Below are positions 36,299 through 47,995 of a stretch of 64,000 nucleotides of DNA, one piece after another. Each line of letters opens with the position of its first letter. Positions within the stretch are counted from its first letter, which is position 1. Below the pieces are notes generated by a model. It worked only from the letters and a program-made list of their open reading frames with translations. It was not told where the DNA came from and did no database searches. A program made the position numbers and the translations under genes. Origin of the DNA: Pseudofabraea citricarpa (lineage: Eukaryota > Ascomycota > Leotiomycetes > Helotiales > Dermateaceae); NCBI GenBank assembly GCA_029641185.1, contig JAPWGK010000001.1, forward strand, positions 2,058,501 to 2,122,500. Reading direction: 5' to 3'.

Positions 36299-38630
36299 TC
36301 ATTCATTATGATTACTTCTACCTAATGAACCCTTCTCAATTGCCGCATCCATTATCCGATTACCACTGATGATAGAGGTTGTGCATATGATTATCTGCTT
36401 CCGTGCTACAAGTTGGTTAGATTGGTAAATCCTCAAAGCGTAGGTTGCAGACGTACCTTCTTCCTTTTGGGAGATAAACCTCAGAGCCGCAATCTCGGTG
36501 AAGGTTATGCCACCAAGGAAGACTACAAACACCGTTTTCTTCTCGCCGCTGCCGCTCAGTAGAGACCGTGCTTTGACTGCTTTGTCCTCGCCCTTTTGGC
36601 TCTCGTCAAAAGTCTGCCCTCGGACGTGCTTGATCGCGTCTTCGAATCCTCTCCATCCTTGCGCCCCACCACCGGTTGCCACACCAGCAGAATTACTGCC
36701 CCCCCCTCGAGTAATCGACGTCAGGTATTGCTTTTGAAGGATGCATTGCACAAGTCGTACTGAGAGTGGCGCATAGCCGCTGTACACGTAGGCGATGTCA
36801 TTCGGGTCGTGCTCGTTGACCTCGTCGACGATGAGGCGGAGTTGCTTGCGAAGATAGGTATAATTGGTTTTGGTCCCTGTATGAGCCGCCGCTCCTGCCA
36901 TTGGAATCATGACCGCCATGGGAGATGTACGGGAAAGGAGCAGTTGGAGTTTTTCGAGGACATCTAATGTCAGTAGATGCTGATAGCCATATGCTTGTAG
37001 AATCATCTTTTTGAATCCATCCAAGGCGCTTGGCTTGATTCCACCAGCAAGGCAAGACTCCAAGCACAACAACCTCAAGATTTCTGTTAGAGGCGCACCG
37101 CGAGCAATAAGCTCTTCGATAGCATCGTGCTGAGAAGAAGGCTCGGCTCCCGCTGCAAGATTCTGTTGCACCTCAAGTATCCGACTGAACTGATCAGTGC
37201 GTGTGTGCTTCATGATTTCTTCTGCAAGACCAGTGTGAATCTTCAGACTCTGTTGTTCCGCTTGATACCCAGGGAGCTTGTTTACAAAATCCCTTAGTTC
37301 TGCGGTTGTCTTGGTGCTATGTCTCCCATCATAGTCGGACTGCAGTCGTCGAGCAACTTTATTGAGCAGCGTTCCAACAATTGCAAAATTCGTATCTCGA
37401 AGCTGCTCATATAATTTATCGGACGAGTCGAGAGCGATCTTTCGTTTTTTGGACTGTGCCACTGGAGCGCCCACAGCTTTTGAAGACCCTTGGGACGCTT
37501 GCGGTGCTGCTCCAACAATGGTAGAGTCGACATCTGCCTGATTGTTCTGGATCCCCACGACTTCATCAATCAACCCTTCGTACGTCAGTTGGGTGAGTAG
37601 TGGAGTTGCGTAATCGACCTCTCGATCAATAACTATAAGGCTTTCGATTGTCGAGCTAGGTGTTAGTCCCAGTCGATTGCTCTCGCTAGTATCTTCCCCA
37701 GCAATCAGCTCTTGTCGCATGCGTGCCAGTAGATCAGCAAGTTTCTTTGCGTTGTCCCCCTTTCCTGTTATACGAGGGAATAGCCCATGCCTTTCTTGAA
37801 TCAACATAAGAGCACGTGCCAGAAGGAAGCTTGGAGTCGGATCATGATGTAGGAATAGCTCTTTAAATGAGTCCTCGAGCTCTAAGGACAGCAGGTCCTT
37901 TTCCATTGGTACGAAATAAAGCGGAAATTCTGCAATGCTAACGTCGCCCAGAATGCCTGCCTCTTCGAGTATTTTTTCAGATACAAGCGTCCGTCGCGGG
38001 ACCCAGAAGATGGAGAATTCATGTCCTGTTTGGCTCTCTCGTTGCAGGCGCTTTATGTGATCTAGACAATTGTCAGCACGGTATGGCGGCACCTAACACG
38101 TTTTGAAGATAAATGTGATGCCATTAAAGCGTGTTGCTCATTGTGATTCGTTTCGGGGATCAAGACTGACCACATAGAGTGGGAGATGTCTACGCAGTCC
38201 TTTTCTCAGACCCCATACACCGGGCTCGGGCCAGGCAGGTAGCAGCAAGTATGGCGAGTGCTCGCGGGGTACATACATACCAGCTATTGATTGAGCGTGC
38301 TTCGCACACTCTCCGCGGGCAATGAAGACCACATTTCGCTGGCTGGTATCGGCATTGCCGTTCTCCAGGAAGAAGACCTTATCGACGCCATAGTCCTGAA
38401 GCGTCGAGAAGGTTTTGATGAATATGCCAATCGGTCCAGCCAGGCTTTGCTCCAGTATCAGGTTCTTCTTTCCGCGCACCTGAGGAGATCACAGATCACG
38501 GTCAGTAGAGCTGCCTCACACTCAACAGGATGCCGTGGTGGTCCTTACTTACGCCCTCTAGTAAGTATAGCAAGTCCTTCCGAGCCTTGTCTTTGATCTG
38601 GTCGGTATCAAAGCCGGCATGAGGAGCCAT
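36299..38630 (-). CDS. VPS33: Vacuolar sorting Sec1/Munc18 protein Vps33
   Basis: Vps33 is the SM subunit of the HOPS and CORVET tethers, binding SNAREs for fusion at vacuole and endosome. Exons 38630-38553, 38479-38281, 38061-36457 and 36405-36299, 662 aa, a normal family length. Segments recognised: KKNLILEQSLAGPIG near the N-terminus, SLIVIDREVDYATPLLTQLT with YEGLIDEVVGI, and TTSIISGNRIMDA at the end. Exon 3 has a long low-complexity Ala/Gln insert (GAAPQASQGSSKAVGAPVAQ). The 51-nt last intron (GTACGT, CTAAC, TGTAG) is in frame and free of stops, so the unspliced message would add 17 residues. It shares a 342-bp promoter with HTS1. Confidence 0.93.
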
Positions 38631-38972
38631 GGCGACTCTACATGCGGGCTGGTCGGAGGAGGTGGGAGGAGGTGTTGGCGTTGTTTGTTTATTTGTTTGT
38701 CTGTTTGGGAGCGGAGAGGGGGGAGCTTAGAGGGGAGCTCAGCTTCCCACCGTGCAGTTGATGCGACCACTGTGAAGCGAGGCAGGCACACAGCCTGGCA
38801 GCCAGTGCTCCAGTCCAGTCCAGGCCAGGTCGTGAGCCCGTCAGCGAGCGTGCGTAAATTCTCTCAGCCTTGCCCGTACAGCAAGCAACCCACCAATGAA
38901 TGAATGACTCAACGTCCAGAAAATAGCAACCCCACTACACTACTCACAACTTATTCCACGGGAGAAACGTGA
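38631..38972. promoter_or_regulatory. Divergent promoter VPS33 / HTS1
   Basis: A 342-bp interval between start codons, counted to the upstream HTS1 start. A GTTTGTTTATTTGTTTGTCT tract sits at 38682-38701. No operator recognised; role inferred from position. Confidence 0.45.
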
Positions 38973-41037
38973 ATGAGGGTCACTGTACCACAACTGTTAA
39001 GATCTGTGAGATCGTCACGCAGTTTCCTGAACACACCATCCTATCATCCACTACCATTGACGAGAATAACGAATACTCGCAGACTCTCCTCCGTCCCAAT
39101 ACAGCAGCAGTCTTTCTTGCGGCAGGAGTCGCTAATAGACGAAGATATGGCGCCCAAGGCACCTAAGATCGAGTTGAAAACTCCCAAGGGGACGAAGGAT
39201 TGTACGTTAGCCGTCCTCACAGTCGAACGGCAGGGCTCACGCACATCTAGGGGAGGGAAAGGACATGGTTATTCGGGATAAGATTTTCTCTACCATTACA
39301 GAAGTCTTCAAGCGCCACGGTGCTGTCACGATCGATACCCCAGTCTTCGAGCTGAAGGAGATTCTTTCCGGCAAATATGGCGAGGACAGCAAGCTCATCT
39401 ACGACCTTGCCGACCAAGGAGGGGAGATCTGCTCACTACGATATGACCTCACTGTACCCTTTGCAAGATGGCTGGCTATGAACAGAGACGTCCAGCAAAT
39501 TAAGCGTTACCACATTGCAAAGGTCTACCGGCGCGATCAGCCAGCGATGACCAAAGGCCGGATGAGAGAATTCTATCAGTGCGACTTCGATATTGCCGGA
39601 ACTTACGATTCAATGCTTCCAGATGCCGAGATTGTACGTATTGTTACGGAAGTCTTCGAGGGTCTGGGATGGAAAGGACAATACACCATCAAAATCAACC
39701 ACCGTAAGATTTTGGACGGAATCTTCGAGGTATGTGGCGTTCCGGAAGATAAGATCAGAACCATCTCCTCTGCCGTGGACAAATTAGACAAGCTACCATG
39801 GGCGGAAGTAAAGAAAGAGATGGTTCAAGAGAAAGGTCTAGCAGAAGAGGTTGCCGACAAGATTGGCAGCTACGTTGATCAACGTGGGCAAAGGGATCTC
39901 TTGAGCAAACTGCAAGCAGACGAAGCTCTCATGGCCAATGCTTCTATGAAAGCAGGACTTGCGGACATGGAGCTGTTGTTCACATATCTAGAGGCATTTG
40001 AAGCACTACCAAATGTCTCATTTGACTTGAGTCTAGCACGCGGTTTAGATTATTATACTGGCGTCATCTTCGAAATCGTCACGGAAGGCTCAAAAGGTAA
40101 AGAGGTGTCTCTTACATCGACTCCTGATGCCGCTGCTGTGCCACCCAAATCGTCCAAGAAATCCAAAGCTAGCGCAGATGCCGACGAAGACCGCTCTTCG
40201 GATCCAAGTGTAGGCGTGGGCAGTGTTGCTGCAGGTGGCCGCTACGATAATCTTGTCGGCATGTTCTCTGGGAAGACACAAATTCCATGTGTTGGTATCT
40301 CTTTTGGTGTTGATAGAATCTTTTCTATCACCAAAGCTCGAATGGCAGCAGAGAAGAATGCTGAGTCAGTACGAAACAACGAAGTTGATGTATATGTCAT
40401 GGCTTTTGGCGGCAAGGGGTTTACTGGACTATTGAAGGAGAGAATGTCGATTTGTGCTACTCTATGGGACGCAGGCATTAAGGCAAGTGTTTTCGCTCTG
40501 GGTCTTTTCTCCTTTTCTAACTCTGGATATAGGCCGAATTCCTGTACAAGGTGAAGCCCAAGCTGCCCAATCAATTCAAGGCTGCCGAGACAAATGGTGT
40601 ACCATTTGCAATCGTCTTAGGGTTCGTGATTTCCTTCTAGCCACTTCACTGCTACGATAGTAATAGCTGCTAACGTTGTGACTAGTGAGGACGAGGTGGC
40701 GCAGGGCAAGGTCAAGATCAAGGAGATGGGCCTGCGTGAGGGCCATCCCGAGAAAGAAGGTGTGCTTGTCAATCTGGACGATGTGGTGAGCGAGGTCAAG
40801 CAGCGCATGAAACGCAAGGCAAATATCGACAGTATGACCAAGCAAGCAGAGGGTCTTAGGGTCGTTGGTGGGACGAGAGGAGAAGATGCAAAAGCTGAGG
40901 AGGCTGCAAGCACAGAAGAGGTTCCTGCAAGCACGGAGACTGCGAGCACAGAAGCAACTGAGGCACCGGCTGCTACTGGCGAAGAGAAGGTTGCACCGAG
41001 TAAGGCGGAGGTCCTAGAAGCTGGCCCCACTTCATAG
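38973..41037 (+). CDS. HTS1: Histidyl-tRNA synthetase, probably cytosolic and mitochondrial
   Basis: Class II synthetase charging tRNA-His. Exons 38973-39201, 39251-40482, 40533-40621 and 40686-41037, 633 aa from the first ATG. Motifs: [29 protein letters not shown], motif 2 [20 protein letters not shown], the His-binding [10 protein letters not shown], and motif 3 [11 protein letters not shown], followed by the anticodon-binding domain. ATG 38973 adds 58 Arg/Ser-rich, acid-poor residues, a good mitochondrial presequence, before in-frame ATG 39147 ([18 protein letters not shown]), which fits a cytosolic form. Intron 2 is GC-AG (GCAAGT). A low-complexity insert ([17 protein letters not shown]) and a Glu/Ala-rich C-terminal tail are present. 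Confidence 0.94.
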
Positions 41038-42196
41038 CCTGCTGAGCCAACAGATAGATTCACAAAAAAGTATTAACAGCGTGAAGCACATGTTTCTCAT
41101 GCTCTTGAGCTTGGAGGGCTTTTTTTTTGTTTGTCTTTTTGTTTTGTCGAGTGCCCCAAGCTGCAACATGAACAAGGTACGAGATGAAGTGTGTTTGCGA
41201 TCGACCGGTACAGGGGGGTCGGTTATCTTGCCCCAGCCTTTCAAGCTGATACAGTACTGTACCGTACTGTACATTGTGACTTTGATGGGATCCACCATTC
41301 ATCGTTCATCGTTCATCGTCCGTCATCCATCAGATGAACACACGTTCAGGTGATGGGCGAGCTAGAGTTGTGACGTGAGGGAAAGGCGCAGTGCGCACAG
41401 TCAGGAGAAGGGGCCGTGTCCCTGCGTTCCTGTATGTGCGTGCAAGGGTGGAATCGATCAAAGCATCAGTCGCACGCAAGGCAAAACAAAACAAGGCGAA
41501 GAAAGACTGTTTGTTGTTGGTCGAAGAGTTGGTATCGTAGACGGTTGGTGGGTTGGTGGGATAGTGGTGTGGGTTTGTGCGGGTTTGTGCGAGGGGCAGA
41601 ATGTAGGCAGGACCTGGTAGGTAGGTACCTAGGTACATACTTTTATAAGTTACTACCTATAGTACAGTACAGTACTACCCACTGCCCACCACCCACTCTA
41701 CCACTCTACCACTCTACCAAGGTCCCAGGTTCTACCGTACCGTACTGTACTTCTACTTGTCCCAGGTTCTACTCCCTAAATGCTGTACTATGCTGTCAAG
41801 GAAGTGGTCTGTTCATCTTCTTCCCGTCTCTTGTTTGTTGTGCTTTGATCCCTCTGCCCACCTGCCCACCTGCCCGCCTTCCCGCTCATCCAGTCAATAC
41901 AGTAAACAGGGACAACTTACTTGACTTGACTTTACTACCAACAACTCCCTCTCTTCCCCGCCCTTTTTCTTCCTTTCTTCCTTTCTTCCTTTTTCTCTCT
42001 TTTTTCTCTCCTCTCTCGCTGCTTTCTCCCCAGGATCGTCCCTCTTTGGCTCTCCGGGTTGGGAGGATATTAGGATATTTACTCAAGCCTCATCCTTGGC
42101 GCTTGCTATTGCTGTCGATTCCCTTTCCTGGCAACAACAACACAAACGCACATCCGCACAAACGAGGCATAGCAAACAATCTGCATTCCAAACATT
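41038..42196. other. Repeat-rich spacer HTS1 to 42.2-kb orphan
   Basis: 1.16 kb with short simple repeats: GTACTGTACC units near 41254-41273, TAGGTAGGTACCTAGGTACA at 41618-41637, CAGTACAGTAC near 41663-41675, CCACTCTA units at 41690-41718, and CTTTCTTC tracts near 41965-42010. A 269-residue frame crossing it is repeat translation. The end of the interval is CT-rich, as in many fungal promoters. Confidence 0.6.
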
Positions 42197-43511
42197 ATGG
42201 CGCGTCTTATTCCGTTGCTGCTTAATCCTTCAACCCCGCCTAGAGTAATATCATCTTCCTCGACACAAGACACAAGTCCTGTTGTGCTTCTACCCATATT
42301 GCCCAACTCGCCAACTCTGGATGACCTCGGTCCTTCGACGACTCTGGTACCGGATGCGATTCAAGTAAAAAACTGTCTCCGGCTCCCAACACCACCCAGG
42401 CCAAAACCAGTGACCGATCTCATCATCATGCCATACACCCAACGAGAGTGGAGAATGGTTATGGACGAGGTCCGCGTGCTATACGTGAAGCGACATTATA
42501 AACAGGTAGATGAAATCCCGAGCCGATCCAAACATGAGTCCTAATCGTGGGAAACAGTGCTCTGCTAGATGTATTCAGGTGCTTGAAGGAATCGAAGACC
42601 CTTATCGTGTTCACCCTCTATACTCGATTTACCTCTCTTTCTACGCCGCAACTTGCATTGAACTTATTGCACGCTCATTGCACGCAAATTCCGGCGAAAA
42701 GGTCCCCCTACTGCAATCCTCTCTACAATATTACACTCAGGCCGAGTCTAATATGGAATACGCCACCTTCTCCGCTGACCTTGCAATTATGAATGCAACA
42801 AAAGAAAGAGAGCTTGGGCTCCGATCTGCATCGGATTCTTCGAGCATCCGATCTTCTGTAGATTCTATCTTCTCACAGGCTTCTTCGGCTTCTTCGAGTG
42901 CACTCCCATCGCCAACGCTACCTGAATTGTCACCAGGTGTCTCAGACAAGGAAGAATCGGTAATGCCCATGCCTAGATGCACTCGCTCGCCTGCTCCAAA
43001 AGAAGCTTTTAAGCCAGCACCATTGAAGGTCAAGAAAAAGGTATCCTTTTCTCTAGCATCAGAAGTCTCCACGGATAGCTTGCTCTCACCTGTGCCCGAA
43101 CTAGAAGAACCTCGATCACCTTTCCGGTTCGAGCGAACTCCATCACCTGCATCGGCGTGTTCAATCTCGAGTTATCTCCTCTCGCAGTCTTTAAATCACT
43201 ATCTTACACATCTGGCATCTCTATCCACGCAGCTCGCCTACCACAAGATGACCGTAAACGGCCTGATCCAATGCATCACGGCGCAACGCAAAGCCCGACG
43301 CTCAAACACTCCCCTGATCTTCAGTGACTTTTCAAAGATAAATCTTGGCACGGTATCCAAATTTGAAGAGAGTGACGAAGCGAGGAAAGCAGATTTGCAA
43401 TTGAGGATCGAGCGACTGAAGGAGCAAGGCTGGAAGCGAGCACGCTTCTCTAGCGAGCGATATGAGAAGTTGTGTGAGAAGGCTCTAAGCGAGCTCGACC
43501 GTGGCTTGTAA
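42197..43511 (+). CDS. Hypothetical protein, helical N-half and Ser-rich middle, 420 aa
   Basis: Exons 42197-42505 and 42558-43511, joined in phase 0 by a 52-nt intron (GTAGAT, CTAAT branch, AACAG). I do not recognise a named family. Residues 1-75 are Pro/Ser-rich. Residues 78-200 look helical and repeat-like (MDEVRVLYVKRHYKQCSARC; YAATCIELIARSLH), which could be a small TPR-like or MIT-like bundle. Residues 200-300 are Ser/Pro-rich and disordered, and the C-terminus (IERLKEQGWKRARFSSERYE) is a charged helix. No signal or membrane segment. Consistent coding character in both exons supports a real gene. Confidence 0.75.
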
Positions 43512-44674
43512 TCCATTCATAACTAATTTTTCATGTCTTGAAGGATCATCCCTGTTTTTTATTGTTTTACTTGCTTTTTCCTATTCCTGGTCGTTGTAAT
43601 TGAGCGTATGCTTCATGAGTGGAGTTGGCGTCTTTCGGTCTTTTATCTCTTTCTTTTTTTACTCGCAAGAGCATGTACCACATACGCACATCAACACATT
43701 AGGGAAGGCGGATCGGATCTGAGTTATCATGATACCCACATGTACAAAAGGAGCTACAAAGCCACAGGATGGAATGGGTTGCAGTGAGGCTGGGTGACGG
43801 GGTATCAAAAATGGAAAGGAAAATGGGTACGGAGTTTGGGGTACGGGAATTTCAGATGTATAGTACTAGACCAGCTATAAGAAGCTCTATCACTTGTACT
43901 ACACGCACATTTACACGCAATCAAATTAGCTTGGTTCCTCGAAAATCCATATAGATATCGAGACCACGAGAAGAAAACATGTTTGGTCACTTGACACCAA
44001 AAGTAAAAATGATGCACGAAACGACATTTAGCATCGTGTTTCAATATTAATAGGCCACGAGAGTGATAGTTAAGAACATGAATACAAGTACAGCAAAAGC
44101 TTGAATCAATTGCAACATAGAATATTCAAGATACATATGTATGACTGGTATGCAGACACAGACCACTCCACTGAGATCCAATTGCCTTACAGCCTGCCTC
44201 AAAAAGCGACATCAACACTCTAAGAAGCCATGTATCATAAAAAGTGAACATTAATACCTAGGTATGCCTATCTACCTATTCCAGGAAGGAGAACCACGCG
44301 AGGGTATACATGCTCGGTCGCCTTTTTAACCACCTATGGCGCCGCCTAGATGAAAACAAAAGGAATCACCTGAAGAATGTGCGCTCGAAGAGAAAACTCC
44401 CCATCCTTATCGCGCTGTGCTATGATATTTTGCTCCTAACTGCGCTAAAAGAAGATTATAAAAGGATACGTGAGAAATCGTGAAACATAAAGCCCAGAAG
44501 GATGACCATGTTGTTGATGTAATCGGATGCACGAGAGTTGTGCTGTCAAGACACAAAAGGGTCAGAAATTCTAGGACCCAGGCATTTGGCTGGTTGTGGG
44601 TGTGGTTGTAAGAATGGGTTCTTAAGGCGAGCCTCGTCAGCAAAGAGGTCCTAGATCTAGATTACTTTTGCGGC
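43512..44674. other. Convergent spacer 43.5-44.7 kb
   Basis: 1.16 kb between a + strand orphan and the minus-strand BAH-PHD gene. It carries a CCTAGGTA palindrome at 44257-44264, and the frames are too short and unlike coding sequence. No RNA gene recognised. Confidence 0.5.
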
Positions 44675-45843
44675 TTAGTCGAGATGAGCTCCGCACTGTG
44701 GACAAGCAAGAGACTCGATCCATGTTTTCTGACCCTCACCACGTCTCAGGTCCGTTATTTCGACGTCAGGAAAGGACAAATGTGCCTTGAATTTCCCTGC
44801 ATAATTCTTCTTGGGCTTTTTCAATTTTGATGCCTTCTTCTTAGTCTCTTCCGCGACAGGATCCCCGATTAGTTGATTATATGTCTTCGATAGTACAGCA
44901 TCAACCAAGCATTCTGGATGTAGCCAGATTCTGCATTGCTCATTGGGGCAACCGTGCAAGGTCCAATCTGCACAATATGGGCCGCCACATATGCAATGTT
45001 GACGAACGCCCTGCGTTCATGTTAGTTATTTGTGGGCCGACACGCAATTGTGTTACACATACCGAGAGCTTGAGTCCATCACGGCAGAGGGTTTGGCGCC
45101 AGTAAAGCGTTGTGAGGGGATCTTCATCATCCTGTTCAAGCCATTGGATAACTTCTGCCTTACCAGCGCACGTAAGAACATCCAGTACCTCCATGCAATT
45201 GCTCGCCACAAGTTCTCGTCTTCCATGGTACTTTCTCCGCCCTGCACTTGGTTTCTGCTCATGCGGTGCCTTGGTCTCTGGTAATTCATCAGGCCAATAC
45301 ATCCAATTGACCTATACATGCCAGTGAGTATTCAATCCTCGATGCCCAATTATGCTCAAAACCTACAAGAGCGTATACGTGTGATGAATCTGCGCCTCTA
45401 ATCTCTAAGATTCTTGCGACCCAGAAATCTTTCTCGTTCGCGTTTTTAGGTTGAGCCGTCATATCGTTCTTGACAAAGACATAATCGTCAATCTGGTATT
45501 TGTCATCCTGGACTATAGGATTACGGTCAGCATAGAGTCGGCATTTTCTGCTTCATGTCCACTTACTAACAAAGGAATTGTACTTTCTCATGCCATGCCA
45601 ACCGTCATGAGGTAGAACAGTATAGTACTGGTCTAGGGCCCCTTTGTCGCCCTTGACCACGAAGGGGGACGTATGAAGTTCGGCTCCTTTCACATCGAGA
45701 CCCTTGGGCGAGCGTTCAGACAGGTATTCGACTTGGAATGTTGCATCAGCAAGCACAACTGAGGATGGGGTTGGCGATGTCTTTAAGCGCTTAGGTGGTG
45801 AAGGGTCGTCGTCATGTTCGCGCTTTACACCATTGCGCATCAT
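44675..45843 (-). CDS. BAH-PHD domain chromatin-reader-like protein
   Basis: Exons 45843-45567, 45512-45367, 45311-45063 and 45010-44675, 335 aa from MMRNGVKREHDDD. An NLS-like PPKRLK lies near the start. The BAH domain spans about residues 55-225, with YQIDDYVFVKNDM, FWVARILEIRG and NWMYWPDELP. A PHD-like zinc module follows: QHCICGGPYC, GCPNEQCRIWLHPECL, and a final ACPQCGAHLD pair. BAH-PHD readers in fungi include proteins that bind H3K27me3 or repress silent genes; which mark this one reads is not known. Upstream of 45843 the frame stays open for 67 more residues without an ATG, so a further 5' exon is possible. Confidence 0.82.
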
Positions 45844-46537
45844 GGCTACAGAAGTCTGTTGCGACAGGGGCGCGATCCGTTGGGTGGCAAAGCTAGAGAA
45901 GAGAGGTAGAGCAGTCCGAACCGTTGCCTTGTGCTCTTGTTGAGCTTGAGATGATGTGGATGTATCTGAGATTGCAGAGTAAGACGGAGCTAGAGAAGGA
46001 TTGGGGGGTCGTGAAAAGAGCGAGTGTCGCGCACTGGCAGGCAACCTAGAGCACTTCTAGAAGACCGGACTCCCAAGATCGCGTTGACAATAATAATCGA
46101 GAGTGAGGGCATGAGGGACGATTCACGATTCACGATTGTACGCGAACTCACGCTAGAACCTGGTGAACTAGGCCCGCGACCCTGAGCCGCTTAGTGGTCC
46201 GAGGCTCGTCGAGCCGGCGGGACATCTTTCGAGAATGAAGACAAGAATATTGACAGACAGTACGAGTGCGGTAACAACGACAACGACAGCAGCGACAACA
46301 AAAATGACAGTCGTACACATCCATTTAGGCACGGCAGCGGGCGGGCTGCTCGGGACTTGCAGATATCAAGGTATTTGGTTTGGTTTGGTTTGGTTTGGTT
46401 TGGTTTGTTTACATACTACATCATCGGTAGGAAACAAGTAAGCACAACAATTGGTATCAAGAAAGTCTACCCTTAACTCCCGTTCAGACGCGCCTGAACC
46501 ATTCTACGTGCTCCTGCTACCTGCTACCATCCGTTCC
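45844..46537. other. Spacer between BAH-PHD and DUF3602-like genes, with GGTTT array
   Basis: About 690 bp between two minus-strand genes. It contains a GGTTT pentanucleotide array at about 46377-46409 and the promoter of the BAH-PHD gene. The first 200 bases continue the open BAH-PHD frame and may be 5' UTR or an exon. Confidence 0.55.
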
Positions 46538-47042
46538 TCAGGCGGTCGTCTCGGTCTTCTCCTTGGAGGCCTTGCTCTTGAAGAGTTTGTTCTTCAGCTT
46601 GTCGGCCAACCCCACGGGGGACTTCTTCTTCGCTGCCTCAGCTTCATGTACATTTCCCTGTCCACCGCGTCCAACGTGGAAGTTCTCCCCCTCCGGACCA
46701 GGTCTCAGAGCAGCTTCTGGGATAGCCTCGCGATCAGTACGCTCAGTGGCAGGAATCTTGGGCGAGCCGATGTTAGCTGCCCCCCCGCGGCCGGTGCTGA
46801 AAGCTCCATCGTTGTGGTCGCCGGCAACCCCTTCGCGAACAATTTCACCGTCGACGTATCTTTGGCCTTGTCAGTAAACGGCTGCGAGTCCATCTGAAGA
46901 AGAGGGATAGCTCACTCGGTTGCATCTGGGCCAATGTTGCCAGCTCCTTTAGCGATAGTTAGGATGATGTCTTGACACATGCACTGTTGGTTGACATACC
47001 TCCACGGCCATGGCTGACCTCGGTGCTGTTTCTTGCGCTCAT
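46538..47042 (-). CDS. Small DUF3602/Par32-like GRGG-repeat protein, 131 aa
   Basis: Exons 47042-47000, 46946-46916 (31 nt) and 46859-46538. The product has three copies of a GRGG(A/Q)(A/G)N motif: HGRGGAGNIG, TGRGGAANIG and VGRGGQGNVH, spaced by acidic, disordered linkers, and ends in a Lys-rich tail (DKLKNKLFKSKASKEK). This repeat pattern is that of the DUF3602 family, whose yeast member Par32 is a phosphoprotein linked to TORC1 and ammonium transport control; transfer of that role is inference. Both introns have GT-AG ends (GTATGT/TAAAG and GTGAGC/CAAAG), and all three repeat copies are in frame only after splicing. Confidence 0.82.
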
Positions 47043-47995
47043 GATTGCTGATGCTGCCTTCTGATGCTGCTGTGTTGCCGCGCGGATGGTCTTGGTCGGG
47101 AGTCCAAGGTCTTTGTAGGAGGCTGTCAGAACAAGCTTTGGAAAATGTTTGCGAGGGGGGTGATGTGCAAGAAAATGAAGCAGCGGCTGGGCCAGGGTGT
47201 AATCTGTCTTGCCTGTGTGATTGTGATTGTGATTGTGGCAGAGGAGGCTTGACTGGGCCAGGGTGCCAACCTCACATGGAGTCACACCACCAACACCACC
47301 ACTCTAGAATGCCAGAATCTGCAATCTGCAATCCGTAATCGGCCAATCTTCCTTCCCTGGACCCAGCCAAGGACAAGAACATACGAGAAGGCAGAGGTTA
47401 TGATTGGCACTCGAGGTGACTTACTCTCAGCATTGTGTCACGGCAGAGACAAGCTGCTACAGTATAGTAAAGTAATCGACTTGTTCCCCCCCGAAAGCCA
47501 CTCTCTTGAACGATGACGCCATTGCGGATTATGGTTGCTGGGACAGTGGGAGGTTTGACGACATGTGGGCAAGGGTCTGGCAGAGAAATGGCCAAGTAGA
47601 TGTAGTATTTAGATACTATACGGTATGTAACCATTGCGGCCTGGTACCTTTGACGTGTTGGAAGATGTCATGACCGCAGATAAGGCAGCAGATAAGAAAC
47701 ACGCGCCCAGGCCCGGGACAGCTACCCGATCGCGCCGGTGCACGAGGAAGTTGGGAACAACAACTCTTGGACCGAGGCGCCGTCGCTTCGCTTCACTTCA
47801 CAGCCTCATCTACCTACCCTATAGGTACTGCACACAACCAGAAAGAAAGAGAGAGAGAGAGGGAGAGAGAGAGAGACGTTGCAATTTCAATGTAGGTGTT
47901 GTTGATACAAGAACAAAAGAGGTGAGGAGAGAGTCTTTCTTCCATCGATGCTTCCACCGCCAATCCCATTCTGGAGGCATCGTGTTCTGTTGTAC
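47043..47995. other. Spacer DUF3602-like gene to PIC2, with GA repeat
   Basis: About 950 bp between two minus-strand genes. A GA-rich microsatellite lies at about 47840-47876. The rest holds the promoter of the DUF3602-like gene and the 3' UTR of PIC2; no gene seen. Confidence 0.5.

Noticed and set aside
41416..42225. 269-codon + strand frame before the 42.2-kb gene
   Set aside because: Translation of CCACTCTA, CTTC and other simple repeats; it also runs into the real start of the next gene in another frame.
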